From Streptomyces albipurpureus (lineage in GTDB: Bacteria > Actinomycetota > Actinomycetes > Streptomycetales > Streptomycetaceae): 64,000 bases of DNA. Positions 26,497-35,607 of this stretch are shown piece after piece (the first letter of the stretch is position 1; each line of letters begins with the position of its first letter). The notes beneath the pieces are model-generated. The model searched no databases, was not told where the DNA came from, and worked only from the letters and a program-made list of their open reading frames with translations. The position numbers and the translations under genes are program-made. Location of the stretch: contig NZ_JAMQAW010000009.1 of assembly GCF_023701525.1 (NCBI RefSeq), forward strand, positions 40,691-104,690, in the 5' to 3' direction.

Positions 26497-27343
26497 CAGG
26501 GCTGGCGGGGCTGAAGGGGCGGCGGACGCTGACACCGGGCCCGTGACAGCGTCATCCTCGATCTTCGCTCGCTGAAGGGGCCGCGACCGGCAGACGGTTT
26601 CCAGGGGTCGCCCTGTCACTTCACGATCTGCGCGAGGAGGTCGCCGTGGAATGCGCACTCCACGGCGGAGTGATGTCTCCAGCACGGCACCACGGTTGGT
26701 GTGAGTGCTGAGGAGCTGAGCCGCCGGGCCCTGGCTGGTGATCGGTGGCTGCTCCTCCACGGCGGGTGGATGAAGGCCCAGGCCTAGCAGCGGGGCCAAG
26801 CGGTGCGCCGGCCGGCGCTTTGTGGTCCCCACGAGGCGTATACGCGACGCGTGTACGGAGTCCTGGGAAGGGGCGCCCCGGTGGCTGAGGTCCTCTGGGA
26901 GCACGCGGGAGTGGTGGTGCCCTGCCGGTCCCGGAGCATCGCGAACGGGAATTCTCGATGAGGGGCGGAGCAAGGCCGGGGCAGGGTGTCGAGCTTGGAC
27001 CGGCGATTCCCGAATCTCGGACTGGGTGATTCATGGAGTGGCGCTTCTTGGAACCGGTGATTCTCAGACCAGTGATTCTCGGACCGGTGATTCCTGGAGT
27101 CGCAGGCGCAGTAGGGCCGGGCGGTGGAGCGGACGGGGTGTGTGGCGATCGTGGAGAGCCGCAAGGACCCGCTTGAGTTGATTCTTCTCCCTGCGGGTGG
27201 GCACGGGTGCCCTTCCCCTGGTGCCGTTGACGACAGAAGACACCTCCCCGCGACCGGAGGAACGTGCGGGTACACGCCCTCTGGCCAAGGGCCAAAGGGC
27301 ACAACCCTGCAAGATCCGAAACGGGAGGCCATAGGCTGGGTGG
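26497..27343. other. Intergenic region with short triple repeat
   Basis: Three consecutive 15-bp near-copies of ACCGGTGATTCTCAG lie at 27053-27097. Long antisense open frames cross this stretch but have poor codon bias. The last part should hold the promoter of the J-domain gene. Confidence 0.6.
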
Positions 27344-28177
27344 GTGACCCAGGATGCCTCCGGGGGGCAGACGTCCCGGAACGACGAAGTGCAGGACCCA
27401 CAACCCCGGCCGGAGGATCGGCTGGAGAAGGCGGTGCGCGCAGCAGAACAGGCGCTGATCGAGTTTGAGATCGCGCTGGAGACGTTCCGGGTGGAGATCG
27501 AGAACTTCTCTCGGCTGCACCACCAGAGACTGGGCCCGATGTACACGCGGCTGGATGAGCTGGACGCGCTGATCGCCGAGGCCCAGGCCGCTCGCACAGG
27601 TGACCCGGAAGACCTGCACAAGGCTCGGGAAGCCCGGGCCAGGGTGATGCCGATGCCCGGGGTGGAGGAGCTCTTCCACGGCTGGATGGATTCCGACGGC
27701 CTGCCGCCCGAGGCGGCGGCGATGCTCAATGACCAGCCCGTACAGGCGCCGAAGCGGGTACGGCCGAGTGAAGAGGCGCGCAAGCGCTACCGCGAGCTGG
27801 CCCGTAAGGCCCACCCGGATCTGGCACAGGACGAATCGGAGAGGGAGCGCAGGGAGGAGTTCATCACCCGAGTCAACGCTGCCTACGCGTTGGGCGACGC
27901 CGAGGCGTTGCGGGCGCTGTCCGAAGAGTGGGACGCCGGACCCGTCCCCGCTGAGGAGCAGCCCAGCGAGGCCGAGGAACTGTACGCCCGGCTGGAGTGG
28001 CTGTCCCGACGTAAAGAACTCCTTACCGCTGTCGCCAAGGAGCTGGAGGAGGGCGCGATCGGTGGAATGCTCCGATTGGCTCCCGATGACCCCGACCGGC
28101 TGCTGGAGGAGATCGCCGAGCAGTTGCTCGCGCAGGTCGCCGAGCGGGAGAAGGAACTGTCCCGGTTGGTGCAGTAG
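27344..28177 (+). CDS. J-domain (DnaJ-like) protein
   Basis: A 277-residue cytoplasmic protein. Residues 25-100 form a long charged helix (coiled-coil likely). A J-domain-like segment spans about 138-190 with the diagnostic HPD triad at 157-159 (RELARKAHPDLAQ), and a second coiled-coil region covers about 208-275. J domains stimulate Hsp70 ATPase; here the domain sits in the middle between helices, with no Gly/Phe or zinc region, so it is a specialised co-chaperone rather than DnaJ. GTG 27344 is the chosen start. The rhodanese gene follows by about 80 bp and may be co-transcribed. Confidence 0.85.
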   Translation: MTQDASGGQTSRNDEVQDPQPRPEDRLEKAVRAAEQALIEFEIALETFRVEIENFSRLHHQRLGPMYTRLDELDALIAEAQAARTGDPEDLHKAREARARVMPMPGVEELFHGWMDSDGLPPEAAAMLNDQPVQAPKRVRPSEEARKRYRELARKAHPDLAQDESERERREEFITRVNAAYALGDAEALRALSEEWDAGPVPAEEQPSEAEELYARLEWLSRRKELLTAVAKELEEGAIGGMLRLAPDDPDRLLEEIAEQLLAQVAEREKELSRLVQ

Positions 28178-28259
28178 TTTTCTTGCGGGGTTGCCATCTG
28201 GTTGGCGGCCCGTGCAGCGCGCACATCCCGCTGTGTACCTGACGAGAGAAGGCTTGACC

Positions 28260-28604
28260 ATGAATTTCGCCCCGCTCCCCTCGGTGGATGCCGCGGCGGT
28301 GCCGTCCGACGGCCTGGTGCTGGATGTCCGGGAGGCCGACGAGTGGGCGGCCGGACATGTAGACGGGGCACTTCATCTGCCGATGAGCGACTTCGTAGCC
28401 CGCTTCGGTGAGGTGACCGAGGCAGTTGCGGATGGTCGCCGCGCCTATGTGATGTGCCGGGTCGGGGGTCGTTCCGCACAGGTCACCCAGTACCTCGTGC
28501 AGCAGGGGATTGACGCGGTGAACATCGACGGTGGAATGCTCGCTTGGGAGGGCGCGGGTCGCCCGATGGTTGCTGACAACAACGCTGAGGCGTTCGTCCT
28601 CTGA
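28260..28604 (+). CDS. Rhodanese-like sulfurtransferase, single domain
   Basis: A 114-residue rhodanese domain. Conserved pieces are VLDVREADEWAAGHVDGALH and the active-site loop beginning with Cys66 in MCRVGGRS, which would carry the persulfide. The CRxGGRS loop is the short type typical of GlpE-like and streptomycete single-domain rhodaneses. ATG 28260 has a GAGAGAAGG site. Physiological sulfur acceptor unknown. Confidence 0.92.
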   Translation: MNFAPLPSVDAAAVPSDGLVLDVREADEWAAGHVDGALHLPMSDFVARFGEVTEAVADGRRAYVMCRVGGRSAQVTQYLVQQGIDAVNIDGGMLAWEGAGRPMVADNNAEAFVL

Positions 28605-29169
28605 GCCTCTGAGCCGTTGAACTGTCAGCACCATGATTCCGATGGTCCAGGTTTCCGCTGATCCACTTTCCGTACGGCGGACGATCGACCTCGGTGACTT
28701 CCGCGTTCTGGTGTCGGCTGGGCAGTTGTCTGAAACACCGGCCGAACCTGCCCCGCCGTCTCTCAGGCGGTCCGCTGATCCCGGTGGAGACGGAGCCACT
28801 GCGAACGGGCGAGGCGGGCCCGCTCGAAGGCTCTCCGCGAGTCCGACCCCTTGCCCATCGTGCCTGCTCAGCCCGGTGCGAGGTGCTACCCGGGACGCCC
28901 CCGACATGAGCACGCCTACCACGGCAAGATCGTCTCGCCCGAGGGTCCGGAAGCCGCCGGTCCGGAAACTGGTGGCTGAACCCGGCCGAGAGGGAGCGGA
29001 TGTCGACCGCAGGGCAGGCTGGATCAGCCGGCCGGCCCCTTGCGGGGCCGTACCGCTAGTGGCCTTGGCGAATGAATCTGCCACGGTGCCCCAGGGCGGC
29101 AGCGGCGATGGAGCGGGTGCCGGTGCGGGTTGACGAATGCCGAGCGCTGGGCGCTAGGCGGTGGGGGCG
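28605..29169. other. Intergenic region between rhodanese gene and paaE
   Basis: The two flanking genes converge. Open frames on the plus strand (for example from 28633) have about 30% A/T in third position, unlike real genes here, so I do not call them. No clear terminator hairpin was found. Confidence 0.6.
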
Positions 29170-30225
29170 TCAGCGGTCGAAGTCGAGTTCTACCTCTGGG
29201 GTTGCTGGATGCGACTGACAGGCCAGCACATAGCCGGCTTCCGTCTCCTCCGGCTCCAGGGCGAAGTTGCGGTCCATCCGTACCTCGCCCGAGACCAGAA
29301 ACGCCCTACAGGTGCCGCAGACCCCGCCCTTGCAGGCATAGGGCGCATCTGACCGGCTGCGCAGCACCGTTTCCAGCAGTGAGTCCCCCTCTTTCACCGG
29401 CCAGGTGCCCGATCGGCCGTCGAGAGTCGCCGTCAGCGAGGCATGCGCCGGCGCCATGGCTGACACCGGGGCAGGGGAAGAACCGTCGTCCACATGGAAG
29501 ATCTCCTGATGGATACGGCCGCGTTCGACACCGAGCCCGCGCAAGGCCCGTTCAGCACTCATGACCAGCCCGAACGGTCCGCACAGGAACCAACCGTCCA
29601 CATCAGCCACGGGAAGCAGAGCCGGCAGGAGCGAAGCGAGCCGGTCTTGATCCAGCCGCCCGGATGGCAGCCCTGACTGCTGCTCCTCGCGCGAAAGGGT
29701 CGTGACCAACTGGAAGCGTTGCGCGAAGCGATCCTTGAGGTCTGCTACCTCATCGAGGAACATCGTTGAAGCGACCGTGCGATCGCTGCGGATCAGACAG
29801 AACTTGGCCTGGGGTTCCCTGGCCAGCACGGTCGCCGCCATGGAGAGCACCGGAGTGATCCCACTGCCACCGACGACGGCCGCGAAGTATCCGGGCCGCG
29901 GAGCCAGGCGGAAGCGACCCATCGGCGGCATGACCTCCACGGTGTCGCCGACCGTCAACTCCTTGAGGGCGTAGGTGGAGAACTCGCCGCCGTCCACCAT
30001 CCGGATGCCCACGCGTAGTGCAGGCGCAGCGCCTGCCGCGGGCGCCGGGGAGCAGATCGAATAGGTACGACGGATCTCTTCGCCCTGGATCTCGCGGCGC
30101 AGTGCGAGATGTTGGCCCGGGGTGTGGCGGAAGGTCTCGGAGAGCTCGGGTGGGACCTCGAAGGTCACCGCCACTGAGTCATCCGTGAGCGGTTCGATCG
30201 CACTTACGCGGAGCGGATGGAACAT
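29170..30225 (-). CDS. paaE: Phenylacetyl-CoA epoxidase reductase subunit PaaE
   Basis: A 351-residue flavin/iron-sulfur reductase that passes electrons from NADPH to the PaaABC di-iron oxygenase. The FAD-binding domain has RRTYSICS near 53-60, the NAD(P) domain GGSGITPVLSMA near 118-130, and the C-terminal plant-type [2Fe-2S] domain CKGGVCGTC plus a later Cys in LACQSHP. It is the last gene of the paaABCDE operon and begins immediately before the paaD stop. Full length and all motifs intact. Confidence 0.96.
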   Translation of the reverse strand: MFHPLRVSAIEPLTDDSVAVTFEVPPELSETFRHTPGQHLALRREIQGEEIRRTYSICSPAPAAGAAPALRVGIRMVDGGEFSTYALKELTVGDTVEVMPPMGRFRLAPRPGYFAAVVGGSGITPVLSMAATVLAREPQAKFCLIRSDRTVASTMFLDEVADLKDRFAQRFQLVTTLSREEQQSGLPSGRLDQDRLASLLPALLPVADVDGWFLCGPFGLVMSAERALRGLGVERGRIHQEIFHVDDGSSPAPVSAMAPAHASLTATLDGRSGTWPVKEGDSLLETVLRSRSDAPYACKGGVCGTCRAFLVSGEVRMDRNFALEPEETEAGYVLACQSHPATPEVELDFDR

Positions 30226-30720
30226 CTACAACTCCTTGAAGTGGTCGAAGGGCTCTCGGCAACTCACACAGCGTCGCAGCGCCTTGCAGGCGGTGGAGGA
30301 GAACCGGCTGAGCAATTCGGTGTCGGTCGATCCGCAGCGCGGGCAGCGTACGGACAGGGTGAGCGGGACCGGCTCGCCCGGAGAACGGTGCCGTGGCGGT
30401 GCTATGCCGAACTCGGCCAGCTTGCGCCGTCCTTCGGCGCTGATGTCGTCGGTTGACCAGGCCGGGGAGAGAACACGGACCACGGACACCTCGGCCACGC
30501 CGTGCTCATGGAGCACCTGCTCGATGTCCGAGGTCATCGCCTCGATCGCCGGGCAGCCGGTGTAGGTGGGGGTCAGTTCGACGACGACCCTGCCGGGTCC
30601 GGTGACCTGGACTCCGCGGAGCACCCCCAGCTCTTCGAGCGTCACCACCGGAAGCTCGGGGTCGGGCACCGAGCCCGCCAGAGCGCGTAGTTCGGCTTCC
30701 AGCCGGGTGTCGGTCACCAT
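30226..30720 (-). CDS. paaD: PaaD, MIP18-like Fe-S maturation factor of the epoxidase
   Basis: A 164-residue protein. The N-terminal DUF59/MIP18 fold (DPELPVVTLEELGVLRGVQV, TPTYTGCPAIEAM) carries the conserved Cys. The C-terminus has a four-Cys motif CPRCGSTDTELL...CVSC characteristic of PaaD. It is thought to help assemble the iron-sulfur or di-iron centre. ATG 30720 overlaps the paaC stop by seven bases; upstream in-frame codons belong to the paaC reading region. Confidence 0.94.
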   Translation of the reverse strand: MVTDTRLEAELRALAGSVPDPELPVVTLEELGVLRGVQVTGPGRVVVELTPTYTGCPAIEAMTSDIEQVLHEHGVAEVSVVRVLSPAWSTDDISAEGRRKLAEFGIAPPRHRSPGEPVPLTLSVRCPRCGSTDTELLSRFSSTACKALRRCVSCREPFDHFKEL

Positions 30721-31430
30721 GACGCCCCCGGATGGCTGCGGTGGAGATGCTGCATCTCGGCGAGCATGCGACCGAAAGACTCGGTGTGCAGTCCCTGCCG
30801 TCCCGCTCCCGCGGCCCAACCGCCCGCCCGTGGCCCCACCGGCACGGTCAGGGTCGCCCGCTCCAGTGTCGCCGTCAGGGACGTCAACCAGGCCGCTTCC
30901 AGGGCCTGCCAGTCGATGTCCAGGCCTTCGACGGGCTGAAAGAGCTCACCGGTGAACCGCCACAGAGCATCGACCGCACGCTGCATCCGCTGATGGCTCT
31001 CCGTCGTTCCGTCGCCGAGGCGTAGCGTCCACTGCTCGGCGTGGTCCTGGTGGTATTCCACCTCCTTGACGGCTTTCGCCGCTATACCCGTCAATGCACC
31101 CTCAGCAGAGGCTAGTTGCCCATAGAGCAGCCGCTGCCATACGGAGAAGTAGAGCTGGCGCGCGATGGTGTGCGCGAAGTCGCCGTTCGGTTGCTCGACG
31201 AGTTGGAGATTGCGAAAGGCGCGCTCCTCACGGAGATAGGCGAGTTCGTCCTCATCTCCGACGAGGGACAGCAGCACCCTGGCCTGTCCGAGCAGGTCGA
31301 GCGCGATGTTCGCCAGTGCCACGTCCTCTTCCAGGACGGGTGCGTGCCCGGCCCACTCCCCCAGCCGGTGCGAGAGCACCAGCGCGTCATCGCCGAGGGC
31401 GAGTGCCGCGGCGTTCGCCGTGGTGGTCAC
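30714..31430 (-). CDS. paaC: Phenylacetyl-CoA epoxidase structural subunit PaaC
   Basis: A 238-residue ferritin-like four-helix-bundle protein that supports the catalytic PaaA subunit. It has the family signature region ALALGDDALVLSHRLGEWAG, EDVALANIALDLLGQARVLL and KAVKEVEYHQDHAEQW. PaaC has lost most di-iron ligands in characterised homologues and acts structurally. GTG at 31430 overlaps the paaB stop. Confidence 0.95.
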   Translation of the reverse strand: MTTTANAAALALGDDALVLSHRLGEWAGHAPVLEEDVALANIALDLLGQARVLLSLVGDEDELAYLREERAFRNLQLVEQPNGDFAHTIARQLYFSVWQRLLYGQLASAEGALTGIAAKAVKEVEYHQDHAEQWTLRLGDGTTESHQRMQRAVDALWRFTGELFQPVEGLDIDWQALEAAWLTSLTATLERATLTVPVGPRAGGWAAGAGRQGLHTESFGRMLAEMQHLHRSHPGASW

Positions 31431-31717
31431 AGGTGCTTCACCCCGTCCGGGATCTCATAGAAGGTCGGGTGGCGGTACGGCTTGTCGGCGGCCGATTCGA
31501 AGAACGGGTCCTTCTCGTCCGGAGAGGAGGCGGTTATCGCGGTGGAGGGCACCACCCAGAGGGATACGCCCTCGTTGCGCCGGGTGTAGAGGTCGCGGGC
31601 ATTGCGCAGGGCCATTTCCGCATCCGGTGCGTGCAGACTGCCCGCGTGGGTGTGGGAGAGCCCTCGGCGGGAGCGGACGAATACTTCCCACATCGGCCAG
31701 TCGGTCGAACTGCTCAT
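31427..31717 (-). CDS. paaB: Phenylacetyl-CoA epoxidase subunit PaaB
   Basis: A 96-residue subunit with [38 protein letters not shown] sequence, the usual PaaB core, and a C-terminal region rich in aromatic residues ([16 protein letters not shown]). PaaB bridges PaaAC heterodimers. An AGGAGGCGA site precedes the ATG, which overlaps the paaA stop (ATGA). Upstream in-frame residues are shadow sequence of paaA. Confidence 0.95.
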   Translation of the reverse strand: MSSSTDWPMWEVFVRSRRGLSHTHAGSLHAPDAEMALRNARDLYTRRNEGVSLWVVPSTAITASSPDEKDPFFESAADKPYRHPTFYEIPDGVKHL

Positions 31718-32745
31718 GCCGTCGCCTCCTGGAGCTCGGTGGGCCGATCCACATGGCTCCGCTGGTCCTGGGCCGCCTCCGGGTGATCGGGCGCGGCGGG
31801 TTGGTGCCGGTGCTTTTCCGCGTAGGCCGTGGCAGCCTCGCGGACCCAGGCACCCTCCTCGTGCGCCTGCCGGCGCTGGGCGAGCCGCTGTTCGTTGCAC
31901 GGCCCGTTCCCTTTGAGGACGGCCTGGAACTCCGACCAGTCGATCGCGCCGAAGTCATGGTGACCTCGCTGCTCGTTCCACCGCAGATCGGGGTCGGGCA
32001 GGGCCAGTCCAAGGGCCTCGGCCTGGGGCACACATATGTCCACGAAGCGCTGGCGCAGCTCGTCGTTTGAATGGCGCTTGATCTTCCAGGCCATGGATTG
32101 CGCCGAATGGGCGGACTCGTCGTCTGGGGGGCCGAACATCATGAGCGATGGCCACCACCAGCGGTTCACCGCGTCCTGGGCCATCTCATGCTGGGCGGGG
32201 GTGCCCCGGGAGAGGGCGAGCAGCAGCTCGTACCCCTGGCGTTGGTGAAAGGACTCCTCCTTGCAGACGCGGACCATGGCGCGGGCGTAGGGGCCGTAGG
32301 AGCAGCGGCAGAGCGGCACCTGGTTGGTGATCGCCGCGCCGTCGACCAGCCATCCGATCGCCCCGACATCAGCCCAGGTGAGCGTCGGATAGTTGAAGAT
32401 CGACGAATAGCGCTGACGGCCGGAGTGGAGCTTGTCGAGCAGCTCGTCCCGGCTGACGCCCAGGGTCTCGGCGGCGCTGTACAGATACAGCCCGTGGCCC
32501 GCCTCATCCTGGACCTTGGCGATGAGGATCGCCTTGCGCCGTAGTGAGGGTGCCCGGGTGATCCAGTTGGCCTCGGGCTGCATGCCGATGATCTCGGAGT
32601 GGGCGTGCTGCGCCATCTGGCGGATCAGCGTCGCCCGATAGGCATCGGGCATCCAGTCCCGCGGCTCAATGCGCTCGTCGGCGGCGACGGCCGCGTCAAA
32701 AACCGCCTCATAGCCGTCAGCCGCATCCGTGGTCACTGCGGTCAT
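31714..32745 (-). CDS. paaA: Phenylacetyl-CoA 1,2-epoxidase catalytic subunit PaaA
   Basis: A 343-residue ferritin-like di-iron oxygenase that epoxidises the ring of phenylacetyl-CoA. The two ExxH metal motifs are present: Glu81-x-x-His84 in [13 protein letters not shown] and Glu164-x-x-His167 in [12 protein letters not shown]. It is the first gene of the operon; a PaaR-like palindrome lies 16 bp upstream of the start. Downstream pathway genes paaG, paaZ-type hydrolase, paaJ and the ligase paaK are not in this window. Confidence 0.97.
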   Translation of the reverse strand: MTAVTTDAADGYEAVFDAAVAADERIEPRDWMPDAYRATLIRQMAQHAHSEIIGMQPEANWITRAPSLRRKAILIAKVQDEAGHGLYLYSAAETLGVSRDELLDKLHSGRQRYSSIFNYPTLTWADVGAIGWLVDGAAITNQVPLCRCSYGPYARAMVRVCKEESFHQRQGYELLLALSRGTPAQHEMAQDAVNRWWWPSLMMFGPPDDESAHSAQSMAWKIKRHSNDELRQRFVDICVPQAEALGLALPDPDLRWNEQRGHHDFGAIDWSEFQAVLKGNGPCNEQRLAQRRQAHEEGAWVREAATAYAEKHRHQPAAPDHPEAAQDQRSHVDRPTELQEATA

Positions 32746-32760
32746 CCGAACCCCCTACCG

Positions 32761-32774
32761 ACCGATCGTTCGGT
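32761..32774. promoter_or_regulatory. PaaR-like operator upstream of paaA
   Basis: ACCGATCGTTCGGT (complement ACCGAACGATCGGT) matches the ACCGNNCGNNCGGT core recalled for the TetR-family repressor PaaR of Corynebacterium. An identical core lies between paaN and the dehydrogenase gene, with matching flanks (AACCG...CGGTCGG). It is 16 bp upstream of the paaA start, consistent with repression. Confidence 0.8.
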
Positions 32775-32819
32775 TCATTGACTTCAATGGTGAGTCGCTG
32801 CCCCTTAGGGTGTCAACCC

Positions 32820-32828
32820 TGTGGATAA
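32820..32828 (-). promoter_or_regulatory. DnaA-box nine-mer 46 bp from the paaA operator
   Basis: TGTGGATAA, the complement of TTATCCACA, lies between the divergent paaA and DUF5819 genes. Confidence 0.55.
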
Positions 32829-32860
32829 CCGAGGGTGGGCCGACGCGGGATCGGGGCGGG

Positions 32861-34252
32861 ATGAACTCGTACGACAGCGAGGGCGCAGATGGCGCTGACG
32901 GCGCCGATGATCAAGGGCCCGAGCAGCTGACCGATCGCCGTGATGAGGCCGCCCAGGAGCCTCCTGAACAGCACAAACGTAATTCGGTGGGCCCTGCCGA
33001 CACGGTCGGCACCACATCCGGACCGATGCCGGGCCCCTGCCCTGACGGCACGGACCGAGCCCCCGCGGGAACAGTGGGGAAATCGGTCGGGGAGCCAGAG
33101 CGGTTCGGCGGTCCGCCCGGTGCGGACGTTCACGGTGCTCCGTTGGCGGCTGTGTCTGCGGCGCGGATATCCAGCGGCAGCAGAGGAGCCGAAGGCGCCG
33201 GGCGGACCGGGGATGCCAAAGAGGCAGGTGGCACCAGAGGTACCACCAAAGACACCAGAGGTACCACCAAAGAAACGCGTGGCACCAGAGACTCCGAAAG
33301 CACCTCAGAAACGGCGGGTGGCGCCGGTGGCTGGGGTGGAGCCGCAGAGGGTTCCGGTGCGGGGGGCGCGGGAACGTCCGAGCGCAGCGGCGATGCCCCC
33401 TCCGTTCCCCTCGCCTCGGTGGCGATGGCGCCACCCCCTCCTCAGGACACCTCCATATCCGGCTCCGTTCCCGCCACCGGGCGCCCTCCCTGGCCCAGTT
33501 CGCCGCTTCCGGACCCAGCAGTCATCCATATCCCCGGCCAACGGGCCGAGACCGCCCCCGTCTCGGAGACCGGTGAACGAGGCATCGCCGGGCTTTCGCG
33601 CCCGTACCAGGCAGTCCTCGGTGCCGCCCTCGCTTTGGTCGCCCTACTCGCCTCCACCCATGTGGCCATGGTGTTTCTCCATGTCGCCCCCTCCAACACG
33701 GTGACCAAGCAGTACGGGAAGGCCGTGGACGCCTGGATCTACCCGGAGTTTGAGCAGAACTGGAAGCTCTTTGCGCCCAATCCGCTGCAGCAGAACGTAG
33801 CGGTTCAGGTGAAAGCCGAGGTCAGAACGGCCGAGGGGGAGCGGAAGGTCACCGACTGGATCGATCTGACCGCTCAGGACAGGGACGCGATTCGCGGGAA
33901 TCTGCTGCCCAGCCATGTTCAACAGAATGAGCTGCGCCGTGCCTGGGACCTCTACGTCAACTCCCACGACGACCAGAATCGTGCGACGGGGCTACGAGGC
34001 CAGCTCTCCGAGAGCTATCTGAGACGCATCGCGATGCTGCGGTTCGATGCCCGTGACCCCGGCGGGTCCGTGGAACGCATCCGCTTCAGATCCTCCACCG
34101 TCCTGGTCGACGCCCCGGAGTGGAGCGAGGAACAGACCGACACCCGCCCTGTGTATCGCGAGTTGCCGTGGTGGACGATCACCGCGGAGGATCGCTTGAG
34201 CAGGGCCAAGGCCCGGGACGGCCGCACCGAACGTACGGAGGCGGGCGGATGA
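32861..34252 (+). CDS. DUF5819 family membrane protein
   Basis: A 463-residue protein. The first ~240 residues are low-complexity (Gly/Ala/Thr/Glu/Pro, with an internal TRGTTKDTRGTTKET repeat) and probably disordered. A membrane helix lies at about 252-272 (AVLGAALALVALLASTHVAM), followed by the conserved outer domain: VFLHVAPSNTVTKQYGKAVDAW, YPEFEQNWKLFAPNPLQQN, and DWIDLTAQDRDAIRGNLLP. This matches DUF5819, unknown in function and typically paired with an HTTM gene, as here with a four-base ATGA overlap. ATG 32861 follows GGGGCGGG; an earlier GTG would put the operator region inside the gene. Confidence 0.85.
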   Translation: MNSYDSEGADGADGADDQGPEQLTDRRDEAAQEPPEQHKRNSVGPADTVGTTSGPMPGPCPDGTDRAPAGTVGKSVGEPERFGGPPGADVHGAPLAAVSAARISSGSRGAEGAGRTGDAKEAGGTRGTTKDTRGTTKETRGTRDSESTSETAGGAGGWGGAAEGSGAGGAGTSERSGDAPSVPLASVAMAPPPPQDTSISGSVPATGRPPWPSSPLPDPAVIHIPGQRAETAPVSETGERGIAGLSRPYQAVLGAALALVALLASTHVAMVFLHVAPSNTVTKQYGKAVDAWIYPEFEQNWKLFAPNPLQQNVAVQVKAEVRTAEGERKVTDWIDLTAQDRDAIRGNLLPSHVQQNELRRAWDLYVNSHDDQNRATGLRGQLSESYLRRIAMLRFDARDPGGSVERIRFRSSTVLVDAPEWSEEQTDTRPVYRELPWWTITAEDRLSRAKARDGRTERTEAGG

Positions 34253-35520
34253 ACGGCACCCCCGGCGGCCGGATCGCCGCCGCCGTACAGAAGGTGTCAT
34301 CGACCGCTCTGGGGCCCTACCAGAGCGCCGTCGTACGCATCGGATTCGCGGCCACCTGGTTGCTCTTCCTTCTCCGTGAGCTGCCCAACCGCCATGAGAT
34401 GTATGGCCCCGAGGGGCCGTGGAGCTGGGACATGGGGCGTCAGCTCCTCTCGGTGAACGATGCCTTCACGGTACTTATGTGGTCGGACACCAGACTGTGG
34501 TTTGAATTCGTCTACGGAGCCTCGGTGCTCGCCAGCGCCCTGTTTCTGCTCGGCTGGCGAACCCGCACCATGTCCGTGCTCTTCATGGTCGGGGTCCTCT
34601 CGCTGCAGAATCGCTCCATCTTCATCGGAGACGGTGGGGACAATGCCATCCATCTCATTGCTATCTATCTCGTTTTCACCCGCTGCGGCCAGGTCTGGTC
34701 CCTGGACGCACGACAGACGGCCGCACGACAGAAGGCCGCACGACAGACGGCCGAGCAACAGGCGACTGAACAACGGACGGCCGAGCAACAGGCGGATCGT
34801 GCGGCGAAGGCCCCCCTTGGGGCGTCGACGTCCAGCAGCGCCGGGCCCCTGCTCTGGTCGGTCCTCGGCTTCCTTCTGCTGATCGGGAGCATGCTGAACC
34901 AGACCGGATGGCATGTTCTGCTGTTGCTCTGGGCGATATGGGCGGCACAAGCCATGTGGTGGCTGGTCGGTCGCTACGGGCGGAACGGCGAGCCGCGCAT
35001 TCTGCTGGACGCCATTGCCAACCTTCTCCACAACGCCGCACTTCTGGTGGTCATGGCGGAGGTCTGTCTGATCTACGCCACCGCCGGCTGGTACAAGATC
35101 CAGGGATCCCGCTGGCAGGACGGTACGGCGCTCTACTACCCGCTCAAGCTCGACTACTTCACCCCATGGCCCGCACTCTCCGATCTGCTGGCTTCCGGGG
35201 GCGTGATGGTGATGGTGCTGACCTATGGCACGGTCATCGTGCAGGTGGCGTTCCCCTTCACCCTCTTCAACCGACGGGTGAAGAACGTTCTGCTGGCGGT
35301 GATGATGCTGGAGCACGCAGCCATCGCCGTCCTGCTCGGGCTGCCGTTCTTCTCGTTGGCGATGATCGCCGCCGACGCGGTCTTCTTGCCCACCGCCTTC
35401 CTGGTCTGGCTCGGCGCGAGGGCGGCTCACGGGCGGTATCGGCTGAGCTCGCGGTTCGGCAAGCGACCGCCCCAACAACAGAAGGAGCCCCAAGAGCACC
35501 CGCCCACCCTGGTGGGATGA
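34249..35520 (+). CDS. HTTM-domain membrane protein (vitamin K gamma-carboxylase related)
   Basis: A 423-residue polytopic membrane protein with several helices, GDGGDNAIHLIAIYLVFTRCG typical of the HTTM domain (shared with vitamin K-dependent gamma-glutamyl carboxylase), and a second helical block near 290-380 (YATAGWYKIQGSRWQDGTAL). An Ala/Gln/Glu/Arg repeat at about 155-185 (ARQKAARQTAEQQATEQRTA) forms a charged insert between membrane segments. No carboxylase beta-sandwich domain is seen. The tight pairing with DUF5819 suggests a two-protein membrane complex; substrate unknown. Confidence 0.85.
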   Translation: MNGTPGGRIAAAVQKVSSTALGPYQSAVVRIGFAATWLLFLLRELPNRHEMYGPEGPWSWDMGRQLLSVNDAFTVLMWSDTRLWFEFVYGASVLASALFLLGWRTRTMSVLFMVGVLSLQNRSIFIGDGGDNAIHLIAIYLVFTRCGQVWSLDARQTAARQKAARQTAEQQATEQRTAEQQADRAAKAPLGASTSSSAGPLLWSVLGFLLLIGSMLNQTGWHVLLLLWAIWAAQAMWWLVGRYGRNGEPRILLDAIANLLHNAALLVVMAEVCLIYATAGWYKIQGSRWQDGTALYYPLKLDYFTPWPALSDLLASGGVMVMVLTYGTVIVQVAFPFTLFNRRVKNVLLAVMMLEHAAIAVLLGLPFFSLAMIAADAVFLPTAFLVWLGARAAHGRYRLSSRFGKRPPQQQKEPQEHPPTLVG

Positions 35521-35607
35521 GTGGCTGCCTGCTGCCCTCGGACGCCGGTCGCCATGGGGCGCGGGGCATCGAAGGAACGGCCGCACCGGCCCCCGTAACC
35601 TGGGGCG

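Noticed and set aside
26621..28261. Minus-strand open frame of 546 codons
   Set aside because: Antisense shadow of the J-domain gene, extended by absence of stops in G/C-rich DNA.
28633..29133. Possible plus-strand gene between the rhodanese and paa genes
   Set aside because: About 30% A/T in third positions and no recognisable domain.
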